Assembly: GCA_002085355.1 (NCBI GenBank)
Contig: NATN01000034.1
Span: forward strand, 1-12,744
Source of the DNA: Candidatus Zhuqueibacterota bacterium 4484_87
Lineage (GTDB): Bacteria; Zhuqueibacterota; Zhuqueibacteria; Thermofontimicrobiales; Thermofontimicrobiaceae
Direction: 5' to 3'
Length of the DNA stretch: 12,744 nucleotides
Within the stretch, counting starts at the first letter, position 1, and each line of letters begins with the position of its first letter. Positions 1 through 6,138 of the stretch are shown here, piece by piece. The notes beneath the pieces are model-generated. The model did not search any database and was not told the DNA's origin. It worked only from the letters and a program-made list of their open reading frames with translations. The position numbers and the translations under genes are program-made.

Positions 1-79
1 GTAAGCAAATGCGAATTGCATTTTTTCGAAATTTCCGGCTGGCGCTAAAAGTTCGATTGAACCCATTCAGTCTCCGATG

Positions 80-117
80 AATTTGGACAGATTTTTGCAA
101 CTAAAAAAATTTGGACA
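80..117. repeat. short direct repeat AATTTGGACA
   Basis: The ten bases AATTTGGACA occur at 80-89 and again at 108-117, so the copies start 28 bases apart. TCTCCGATG also occurs twice nearby (about 71-79 and 184-192). Such spacing could suit a dimeric regulator binding on one face of the helix, but in AT-rich DNA chance or a decayed sequence is as likely. Confidence 0.3.
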
Positions 118-474
118 CTTTTATAAAATAATGAACAATCGGAATGAAATCCGATAATTGACCAATGGAAATTTAACGAAATCTCTCCGATGGTGTCAAT
201 TAAGCATGCAATTTTTTTATAAAATCGAAATTTAGACTTTGGCAGCCAGAAAGTCAAGCATTATTTCTGATTTTTGAAAAAAATATTCGCGATAATGAAT
301 ACATAGCGAAGTATTGGGTGGCTTATTTTCACGAGCGGAAAGAGATAAATGGCTATATAACATCAATAAAAGCAAGCAATAAAAATATTGACGCCACTCA
401 TTGGGCGGGAGAGAAAGCGCAGAGAGCGGCATGTGCAATAAAAATGAGTCGATCATTATTGATTCCATTGATAT

Positions 475-480
475 TATAAT
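475..480 (+). promoter_or_regulatory. candidate -10 box upstream of the operon
   Basis: TATAAT at 475-480 matches the sigma-70 -10 consensus exactly, but no good -35 lies 16-18 bases upstream (ATCATT at 452-457 is poor; TTGATT at 459-464 is too close). A start near 487 would leave a leader of about 160 bases before the ATG at 648. A second weak pair is TTGATT 528-533 with TACTTT 551-556. Neither is more than a candidate. Confidence 0.25.
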
Positions 481-634
481 TTATCTTTGCGCGATCTTTT
501 TGAAAATATTCAAATTTATAGAAGAAATTGATTAATTGTTAAAAAATAGTTACTTTGATTTTGTGCTTGCTTTTATTGTCATTTTATTATATCTTTATGA
601 AAATATTTTTGTTCTTATTGGAATTTCAATTTGC

Positions 635-638
635 AAGG
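635..638 (+). promoter_or_regulatory. ribosome binding site fixing the phosphatase start
   Basis: AAGG at 635-638 lies nine bases before ATG 648. The further-upstream possible starts (TTG 555, ATG 597) would add a hydrophobic AT-rich stretch not typical of this family and have no comparable site. Confidence 0.5.
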
Positions 639-647
639 TTATCGAGC

Positions 648-1928
648 ATGAGCAATGTTGAGCAACTTCGGCAAAAAATAAATGACCTTACCAGTTTGAT
701 CGATGTTACTTCAATTATCACCTCCACACTTGACCTGGATGAACTTATGTCCCTGGTTATGGAAAAAGCGCAGGAAGTGATGCATGCCGAGGCCAGTTCC
801 ATCATGTTGCTCAATGAAGACACTGGTTTACTGGAATGTGAAATTGCTCTGGGTAAGGTTCAGGATAAAGTCAAAAATAAAATCCAACTGAAAATAGGTC
901 AGGGCATTGCCGGTTGGGTCGCTCAAACGGGTGAGGCGATCATTGTGCCGGATGTTTCCAGCGACAGTCGTTTCTTTTCCGATATCGATCAGAATACTGG
1001 GTTCCAGACGCGGTCGATTCTTGCTGCGCCACTTAAGGTGAAGGATAAAGTCATCGGCGTGGCAGAGGTGATCAATCGTCTCGATGCGCACCCGTTCACG
1101 AAAGAGAACCTGGAGATTTTTGAGACCTTTTGTCGTCAGGTGGCACTGGCGATAGAAAACGCACGAATGCATCATTACATGTTGGAACAGCAGCGTCTGC
1201 GCCAGCAATTGGAATCTGCCCATCGCATTCAGCAAAGTTTTATGCCCCAGTCGTTCCCGGACAGCGCGCAGGAACGATTTTTAATTTATGGCAAAAATAT
1301 TCCGGCGACTGCTGTTGGCGGAGATTTATTTGATTTTGTGAAATTGGATGAAAACAGACTGGCGATTGTGCTCGGCGATGTCTCAGGAAAAGGAATCCCT
1401 GCGGCATTGTTCATGGCGCGGTTGATCAGTGATTTTCGTTACTATTGTAATCGGGCAGAATCACCGGCTGATCTGATGGAGTTCCTCAACCAAGCTTTGC
1501 TGCAACGAAGCCAACAAGGCATGTTTGTTTCGCTCGTATCCATGTTACTGGACATGAAAACCGGGAAATTAATCATTTCCAACGCCGGACATTTACCACC
1601 ACTTTGGTGGAGGGAGACAGACAACCGAATTGAACGGGTAGAAAACGAAGCAGGTATTCCGCTGGGAATTTTAGAAGATGTGGATTTTGACAATCAGATC
1701 GTGAATTTACAGCCTGGTGATACTATTTTGCTCTATACAGACGGCGTCATTGAATCTCATAATGAGAAAAACCAGATGTACACGCTGGACAGGCTTGTTC
1801 AGGAAATTCGCCCGCCGGTTCCGGAACCTCACGATTTTATTGAGCAGCTCATCAATGAGCTTAAAAGATTCCAGGGCGCAGTTAATCAGCACGATGATAT
1901 TACACTTTTAGCTTTGAGGTGGCGATGA
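648..1928 (+). CDS. GAF-domain SpoIIE/PP2C-type serine phosphatase (RsbU-like)
   Basis: A 426-residue cytoplasmic signalling phosphatase that would dephosphorylate a STAS-domain partner in a partner switch. A short N-terminal helix leads into a GAF sensory domain (about residues 18-170, with RSILAAPL near 123-129). A coiled linker (about 172-198) then joins the SpoIIE/PP2C catalytic domain (about 205-426). Metal-binding motifs are all present: VGGDLFDF (D226), GDVSGKG (D244), NAGHLPPLWW (312-321), LYTDGV (D365) and QHDDITLLAL (D416/D417), so it should be active. The start at 648 is chosen from AAGG at 635-638; a longer frame opens at 555 but adds an implausible hydrophobic stretch. The last bases overlap the next gene as ATGA, implying translational coupling to the kinase. 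Family and catalytic role are well supported; the GAF ligand is unknown. Confidence 0.96.
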   Translation: MSNVEQLRQKINDLTSLIDVTSIITSTLDLDELMSLVMEKAQEVMHAEASSIMLLNEDTGLLECEIALGKVQDKVKNKIQLKIGQGIAGWVAQTGEAIIVPDVSSDSRFFSDIDQNTGFQTRSILAAPLKVKDKVIGVAEVINRLDAHPFTKENLEIFETFCRQVALAIENARMHHYMLEQQRLRQQLESAHRIQQSFMPQSFPDSAQERFLIYGKNIPATAVGGDLFDFVKLDENRLAIVLGDVSGKGIPAALFMARLISDFRYYCNRAESPADLMEFLNQALLQRSQQGMFVSLVSMLLDMKTGKLIISNAGHLPPLWWRETDNRIERVENEAGIPLGILEDVDFDNQIVNLQPGDTILLYTDGVIESHNEKNQMYTLDRLVQEIRPPVPEPHDFIEQLINELKRFQGAVNQHDDITLLALRWR

Positions 1929-2362
1929 CCCCCGGGCGTACCAAAGACAAGTCAGAAATTATTGAAATTCAGATTCCTGCAAAACCGCAGTTTCTGAAAA
2001 TAATTCGCGCTGCTGTGGGAAGTATCTGTGAAATTAGCGGAGGTAATCTGGACGATTCGCATAACGTTATTTTAGCGGTGGATGAGGCGTGCAGCAATAT
2101 CATCAAACATACTTACGGCGGTCCGACCGAGGAGCCGATTCATGCGACAATTTTAATTTCCCCGGAGAAGATCGAAATCAGATTGCGGGATTTTGGTGAA
2201 AAAATTGATATTAAAAAAATCAAACCAAGAAAACTGGACGAGATCAGACCCGGCGGTCTGGGTGTGCATTTTATCAATACAGTGATGGATGAAGTGGAGT
2301 ATGACAACCATTTTGAGCAGGGAAATCAGGTGAAATTAGTCAAATATATCGAAAAGAAATAG
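1925..2362 (+). CDS. RsbW/SpoIIAB-like HATPase serine kinase (anti-sigma factor type)
   Basis: A 145-residue protein made almost entirely of one GHKL ATP-binding domain (HATPase_c_2). Known members phosphorylate a serine in a STAS partner and bind either that partner or a sigma factor. The N box is DEACSNIIKH (53-62, with E54 and N58), the G1 region is LRDFGEKID (87-95) and the G2 region is PGGLGVHFI (109-117). Length is normal for the family. ATG 1925 overlaps the phosphatase stop codon (ATGA), with GAGG at 1916-1919 as ribosome site; a GTG at 1919 lies in frame but inside that site. The STAS gene follows after 12 bases. The expected substrate is therefore the next product. No sigma factor gene is visible in the window, so whether it acts as an anti-sigma factor is open. 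Confidence 0.94.
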   Translation: MTPGRTKDKSEIIEIQIPAKPQFLKIIRAAVGSICEISGGNLDDSHNVILAVDEACSNIIKHTYGGPTEEPIHATILISPEKIEIRLRDFGEKIDIKKIKPRKLDEIRPGGLGVHFINTVMDEVEYDNHFEQGNQVKLVKYIEKK

Positions 2363-2374
2363 AAGGGGAAGTCT

Positions 2375-2716
2375 GTGGAACTGGTAGTTTTTGAAAAACA
2401 AAATGCAGCAATTTTAAAAATCGTGGGAGATGTGGATCTTTATTCATCTCCTCAAGTTCGCAAGAAAATTTTGGCTTTAATGAAAAAGAAAACCGAAAAT
2501 CTTCTCGTGGATTTGGATGGCGTTTCCTACATGGATAGTTCCGGAGTTGCCACGTTGGTGGAAGCGTTACAGCTAATGAAAAAAAGACGCGGGAAACTAA
2601 AGCTATTTAATTTGAGACCGGCAATCCGGGATGTGTTTGAATTGAGCCGTCTGGACAAAGTTTTTGATATTTGCGAAGACGAAAATCAAGCTATGGCTGC
2701 TATCAGCGAGGGGTAA
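2375..2716 (+). CDS. STAS-domain protein (anti-anti-sigma type; possible MlaB counterpart)
   Basis: A 113-residue single STAS domain. The conserved loop YMDSSGVATLVEAL (52-65) contains D54 and S55-S56-G57. In SpoIIAA and RsbV proteins the second serine of this DSSG motif is the site phosphorylated by the RsbW-type kinase, so S56 is the likely target. Translation starts with GTG at 2375, preceded by AGAAGGGGAA (2361-2370). The stop TAA (2714-2716) directly abuts the ATG of mlaE, so the two are probably translated together. Known facts fit two roles: anti-anti-sigma factor in a partner switch, or MlaB, the STAS subunit that binds the MlaF ATPase. Position argues for MlaB, motif and upstream neighbours argue for a partner switch; it may do both. 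The dual role is inference. Confidence 0.95.
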   Translation: MELVVFEKQNAAILKIVGDVDLYSSPQVRKKILALMKKKTENLLVDLDGVSYMDSSGVATLVEALQLMKKRRGKLKLFNLRPAIRDVFELSRLDKVFDICEDENQAMAAISEG

Positions 2717-3541
2717 ATGTCACAGATGGAAATGAAACGGTATATCACGCAAACGTTTGGTTCGGTTGGTCGGCAATTCTTGATGTACATGACGCACGTT
2801 GGGCGAATGGTCAAACTGACCAAAGATGCATTGTACTGGATAGTTGTTGCCCCTTTTCGCGGCAAAGGGGGAATTCGCTGGCAATCCACTGTGCAGCAAA
2901 TGATTTACATCGGCTATAATTCCATTCCCATCGTGGCGACGATTTGTTTTTTTGTCGGCTTAATCATGGCGATGCAAGCGGCGTATCAACTGGAAAGATT
3001 TGGCGCATCCATTTACGTGGCAGACCTGGTTGGGGTGTCCATGACGCGGGAGTTAGGCCCGTTGTTGACGGCAATTATTGTGGCAGGTCGGAGTGGCTCA
3101 GCCATTGCCGCGGAAATCGGTACCATGAAAGTCAACGAAGAAATTGACGCACTGCGAACTATGGGATTCAATCCTATTTGGTTTCTGGTAGTCCCCAGAT
3201 TTTTAGCGCTATTGATTGTTTTGCCCTGTTTGTCGCTGATGGCAGATGTGCTGGGCATTTTGGGAGGCTTTTTTCTGGCGATAGCGAATCTGCACATTTC
3301 CTTTATCCGCTATTTCAATCAAACAGCAGACGCGCTGGTGATGAAGGATTTGCTCACAGGGCTGGTGAAAACTTTCTTTTTTGCCACGATCATTTCACAG
3401 GTTGGCGCGTATCAGGGATTCATTGTAAAGGGTGGCGCCGAGGGTGTGGGTAAGTCAACCACAGCGTCGGTGGTGACTTCTATATTTCTCATCATTATTG
3501 CTGATTTGGTGATGACGATGATTTTTTATTCGACATTGTAG
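2717..3541 (+). CDS. mlaE: MlaE-type ABC transporter permease
   Basis: A 274-residue inner-membrane permease of the MlaE family, which passes phospholipids between the inner membrane and the MCE protein MlaD, powered by MlaF. The N-terminal part (about 1-65) looks like an amphipathic interface region. Hydrophobic segments follow at about 68-90, 112-132, 153-176, 178-196, 213-232 and 250-270. The family signature is very clear: RELGPLLTAIIVAGRSGSAI (111-130), then AAEIGTMKVNEEIDALRTMG (131-150), NP at 152-153 and LVVPR (157-161). ATG 2717 follows the STAS stop with no gap, with GAGGGG just upstream inside the end of that gene. Length matches the family. The next gene, mlaF, lies 98 bases away behind a hairpin. 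Confidence 0.97.
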   Translation: MSQMEMKRYITQTFGSVGRQFLMYMTHVGRMVKLTKDALYWIVVAPFRGKGGIRWQSTVQQMIYIGYNSIPIVATICFFVGLIMAMQAAYQLERFGASIYVADLVGVSMTRELGPLLTAIIVAGRSGSAIAAEIGTMKVNEEIDALRTMGFNPIWFLVVPRFLALLIVLPCLSLMADVLGILGGFFLAIANLHISFIRYFNQTADALVMKDLLTGLVKTFFFATIISQVGAYQGFIVKGGAEGVGKSTTASVVTSIFLIIIADLVMTMIFYSTL

Positions 3542-3550
3542 TTTTTGGCA

Positions 3551-3605
3551 ACAGAGTCCTTGAAGAGAACGGACAAAAAATACCTATAGGGTTCTCTGAC
3601 TCTGT
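3551..3605 (+). promoter_or_regulatory. stable two-part hairpin between mlaE and mlaF
   Basis: ACAGAGTC (3551-3558) pairs perfectly with GACTCTGT (3598-3605), and AGAGAAC (3564-3570) pairs with GTTCTCT (3591-3597). This gives 8 + 7 base pairs interrupted only by a five-base bulge (3559-3563). The loop contains the palindrome CCTATAGG (3583-3590). No T-run follows, so it is not an ordinary terminator. It sits in the only sizeable gap between transporter core genes and ends 34 bases before the mlaF ATG, so an RNA processing, stability or attenuation role is plausible. A DNA-binding site for a dimeric protein is the alternative. Confidence 0.7.
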
Positions 3606-3630
3606 GGCAGATTTAATCATAAAAGCTTTC

Positions 3631-3634
3631 AGGA
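3631..3634 (+). promoter_or_regulatory. ribosome binding site fixing the mlaF start
   Basis: AGGA at 3631-3634 is five bases before ATG 3640. The alternative GTG at 3604 falls inside the right arm of the 3551-3605 hairpin and lacks a ribosome site, so 3640 is preferred. Confidence 0.55.
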
Positions 3635-3639
3635 AAATT

Positions 3640-4446
3640 ATGACAACTTCGAAACAGCCAATCATTGATATTCAGGATCTGGTGACTTACTACGGATCGC
3701 GGAAAGTTTTAGATGGTATTAATTTGAAAATTTTTCCGGGTGAGACATTGACAATTCTGGGGCGTTCTGGCTGCGGAAAAAGCACTTTGCTGCGTCATAT
3801 CATTGGCCTTTCCAAGCCCACGGGAGGGAGAATCTTTATCAAAGCACAGGATATTACCACGCTCAGCGAAGAGGATATGTTGCCGATCCGCAGAAAAATC
3901 GGCATGTTATTTCAGGGCGGCGCCTTGTTCAATTCCATGACTGTGGGTGACAATGTGGCATTACCGCTGCGCGAGCATACCGAGCTGGAAGATTCGACCA
4001 TCAAAATTATGACACGCATGAAACTGGATCAAGTCGGGCTGGCTGGCTTTGAAGATTTTTTGCCGTCGCAATTGTCCGGCGGAATGAAAAAACGAGCCGC
4101 ATTGGCGCGCGCTATTGCCATGGATCCGGATATTTTATTTTGTGACGAACCGTCCGCCGGACTGGATCCCATTGTGGCGGTCGGAATTGATAATTTAATT
4201 TTGAAATTAAAAAAAGCATTTCGCATGACCATTGTCATTGTGACGCATGAGTTGGAATCGGTGTATCTGATCGCGGATCGGGTAGCGCTTTTAGACGAAG
4301 GGAAAATTATTGCGCTGGGAACTGTCGATGAGCTGAAGAATTCTGATAATCCTAAAGTGCAACAGTTTTTCCGGCGGATTCCGGATCCAGAAAAAATTGA
4401 TAAAGATAGTTATCTCAAATCGCTCATTGGCGAGACAGATGAATAA
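3640..4446 (+). CDS. mlaF: MlaF-type ABC transporter ATPase
   Basis: A 268-residue cytoplasmic ATPase that drives the MlaE-MlaD lipid transporter. All nucleotide-binding motifs are intact: Walker A GRSGCGKST (41-49), Q-loop LFQGGALF (90-97, Q92), signature LSGGMKKR (145-152), Walker B ILFCDEPSAGLDP (165-177, catalytic E170) and the switch histidine in VTHE (H203). The GALFNSMTV sequence after the Q-loop is characteristic of the MlaF/Ttg2A group. The C-terminal tail after about residue 235 resembles the MlaF region that contacts the STAS subunit MlaB in E. coli, which matters here because a STAS gene lies two genes upstream. The start is set by AGGA at 3631-3634; mlaD follows after 40 bases. 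Confidence 0.97.
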   Translation: MTTSKQPIIDIQDLVTYYGSRKVLDGINLKIFPGETLTILGRSGCGKSTLLRHIIGLSKPTGGRIFIKAQDITTLSEEDMLPIRRKIGMLFQGGALFNSMTVGDNVALPLREHTELEDSTIKIMTRMKLDQVGLAGFEDFLPSQLSGGMKKRAALARAIAMDPDILFCDEPSAGLDPIVAVGIDNLILKLKKAFRMTIVIVTHELESVYLIADRVALLDEGKIIALGTVDELKNSDNPKVQQFFRRIPDPEKIDKDSYLKSLIGETDE

Positions 4447-4486
4447 ATTAAATAAATTTTAATGAACTTCAACTGCACGGAGAACC

Positions 4487-5386
4487 ATGGAATACAAAGC
4501 AAATGAAGTAAAGGCCGGTTGTTTTGTCGTTTTCAGCATTCTGCTGTTGGTTTTTTTCCTGATCATCGTTTCGGGAATGGATTTATTGAAAAAAACAAAT
4601 ACCTATTTGACGCGCTTCAAATATACCAGCGGTCTGGAGGTTGGTTCGCTGGTGCGCTACGGCGGAATGGAAGTCGGCAAAGTTAAAGAAATGCACATTT
4701 CACCTGAAGACAACAGCTACATCGAATTCCTCATCGAGGTTGATGCGGATGTGCCGGTGAAAGAAGACTCCAAAGTGTTTATCACTTCCATTGGAATCAT
4801 GGGGGAATATTATATTGAAATTTCCACTGGCAGTTCCTCTGCCAAACGTGCGGAGCCGGGGAGTCTGCTCCATTGCAAGGAAGTGACGCCGCTGATGATG
4901 CTCACGGAAAATGTCGATAAACTGACGGATCAATTATCCGAAACCATCGATGGCATCAATCAGCTGCTGGGGCAGAATAACCAGCAAGAATTCCATCAAA
5001 TTCTGGCTAGTTTCAATCAATTGCTCAACCAAAACCAGCAATCCGTAACCACGATGATGGAGAATATGAATCTGGTGTTGGCGGATTTGCACAGCATGAG
5101 CAGCAAATTGGATAAAATGGTCGGCGATAATCAGGACGAAATTTCTACTTCCATTTCTCATTTGGAAGGAACACTGGAAGAATCGAAAAATGCAATCAAA
5201 GAATTCCAGTCAACATTGACCATGCTTAATGGAATGCTGGCGTCGCAGAATGTGAATTATCAGGATATTATGGAAAATCTGAACCGCACAACGCAGAATC
5301 TTGATGAATTCACACGGTTGATTAAAGAGAAACCCTGGAGTTTAATCCGAAAATCTGCGCCGGCGCCCAGGAAGTTTGAAAAATAG
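4487..5386 (+). CDS. mlaD: MlaD-like MCE-domain substrate-binding protein
   Basis: A 299-residue inner-membrane-anchored periplasmic protein. One transmembrane helix (about 11-30) is followed by a single MCE domain (about 40-117) with typical sequences GLEVGSLVRYGGMEVGKV (49-66) and SIGIMGEYYIEIS (101-113). MCE proteins form hexameric rings that carry lipids. The rest (about 140-282) is glutamine- and asparagine-rich, predicted helical and coiled-coil-like, ending in the KPWSLIRKS motif (282-290) seen at the end of many such proteins. The tail is much longer than that of E. coli MlaD (about 180 residues) and could form a channel-like extension as in longer MCE proteins; this is inference. GGAG at 4479-4482 precedes ATG 4487 by four bases. 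Confidence 0.95.
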   Translation: MEYKANEVKAGCFVVFSILLLVFFLIIVSGMDLLKKTNTYLTRFKYTSGLEVGSLVRYGGMEVGKVKEMHISPEDNSYIEFLIEVDADVPVKEDSKVFITSIGIMGEYYIEISTGSSSAKRAEPGSLLHCKEVTPLMMLTENVDKLTDQLSETIDGINQLLGQNNQQEFHQILASFNQLLNQNQQSVTTMMENMNLVLADLHSMSSKLDKMVGDNQDEISTSISHLEGTLEESKNAIKEFQSTLTMLNGMLASQNVNYQDIMENLNRTTQNLDEFTRLIKEKPWSLIRKSAPAPRKFEK

Positions 5387-5424
5387 ATTCTTAAACTGGT
5401 CTTTTTCTGCAAGCAAAACGGTCG

Positions 5425-5453
5425 CTCAAACAAAAAGTTATTTTTCGATTGAG
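5425..5453 (+). other. weak hairpin in the mlaD-lipoprotein gap
   Basis: CTCAA (5425-5429) can pair with TTGAG (5449-5453), and AAAAA (5432-5436) with TTTTT (5441-5445) across a GTTA loop, leaving a small internal loop. The gap (5387-5522) is the largest in this operon, and I see nothing else in it besides the ribosome site GGAG at 5511-5514. The stem is mostly A-T and weak; function is uncertain. Confidence 0.25.
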
Positions 5454-5522
5454 TTCAAGGGGCAGTTTTTAAAAGGACGCTCGCTCGACAGAAGTGAAAT
5501 AAATAAGATTGGAGAATTACAA

Positions 5523-6125
5523 ATGAGGAAACTTGCCATTTACTTTTTGATTTTGACAATGGTGGCAATTTTGTTACAGTGTGCCAGTGTGCCTGATACC
5601 CATTATTATTTTATGGAATTTGAAAATCAGCAGACTCCGGCAAACGTGACGCCCAAATACGATGTTTCTTTGGCAGTGATTAAATTTAGCGCAAAGCCAT
5701 TTTACGCTGGTTCTCGCATTGCGTACCGCGAAAATTTGTACGAGGGAAAGCATTATCATTATCAACGATGGGCTGCTTCTCCTGCGGAATTATTTACGGA
5801 TAAATTAGTGGGTCAGTTGCGGGCTGCTAATTTATTCAGCCAGGTGATAAATGGATATAATTATAACAAATCGAATTATCGTTTGTCAGGAGAAATCGAA
5901 GCCATCGAGGAAGTGGACGAGGGCGAACAATGGTTCGGGCGTGTAAAAGTGACTTTCTTTCTGTCGGATGTGAACAGAAATCTGCTTTTGCAAAAGACGT
6001 TTGACAAAAAGACTCTGGTGTCTCAGAAAGCGCCGCTGGAAATTGTCAAAAGCATCAATGCCAGCGCCCAGGCGTGCGTGGATGAATTAATAAAAGAATT
6101 AGATCAATTTTTCAGTCAAAAATAA
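5523..6125 (+). CDS. ABC-type transport auxiliary lipoprotein (PqiC-like)
   Basis: A 200-residue probable lipoprotein of the ABC-transport auxiliary family to which PqiC belongs; in E. coli PqiC is an outer-membrane lipoprotein working with the MCE protein PqiB. The signal peptide (1-19) has a basic start MRK, a hydrophobic core and a putative lipobox LLQC with C20; glutamine just before the cysteine is unusual, since glycine, alanine or serine is normal. Family-type features follow: YYFMEF (28-33), Y46 with LAVIKF (50-55), SRIAYRENLYEG (64-75) and HYQRWAASPAEL (79-90). The start at 5523 is chosen because it begins the signal peptide and has GGAG at 5511-5514; the frame stays open back to 5376 but that part is not protein-like. 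It probably links the MlaD ring to the outer membrane. Confidence 0.85.
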   Translation: MRKLAIYFLILTMVAILLQCASVPDTHYYFMEFENQQTPANVTPKYDVSLAVIKFSAKPFYAGSRIAYRENLYEGKHYHYQRWAASPAELFTDKLVGQLRAANLFSQVINGYNYNKSNYRLSGEIEAIEEVDEGEQWFGRVKVTFFLSDVNRNLLLQKTFDKKTLVSQKAPLEIVKSINASAQACVDELIKELDQFFSQK

Positions 6126-6138
6126 CTGAACTCAACGG

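Larger units (their letters stand above)
1..647. other. AT-rich non-coding leader region
   Basis: I see no convincing gene here. The first 48 bases are open in frame 1 and end with TAA, and a 23-codon ATG frame runs 9-80; either could be the tail of an upstream gene or chance. Two reverse-strand frames (45-257 and 232-468) have low-complexity, phenylalanine- and serine-rich translations without a recognisable family and no clear ribosome site, so I do not call them. The stretch is visibly richer in A and T than the genes downstream. It contains a short perfect hairpin (ATCGGA at 138-143, TCCGAT at 150-155), a ten-base direct repeat and a TATAAT box at 475-480. It most likely carries the promoter of the downstream operon. 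Confidence 0.6.

Noticed and set aside
9..80. Forward 23-codon ATG frame near the window start
   Set aside because: Too short, no ribosome site and no recognisable peptide; mentioned only as possible tail of an upstream gene.
45..468. Two overlapping reverse-strand frames of 70 and 78 codons
   Set aside because: Translations are low-complexity products of AT-rich DNA, match no family I know and lack a good ribosome site.
555..647. N-terminal extension of the phosphatase from TTG 555
   Set aside because: It would add a hydrophobic AT-rich stretch not seen in the family, while ATG 648 has a suitable ribosome site.
3604..3639. GTG 3604 as mlaF start
   Set aside because: It lies in the hairpin arm without a ribosome site; ATG 3640 has AGGA and gives the usual MlaF length.
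5376..5522. Upstream extension of the lipoprotein frame overlapping mlaD
   Set aside because: It would bury the signal peptide 49 residues inside the protein; ATG 5523 has its own ribosome site.
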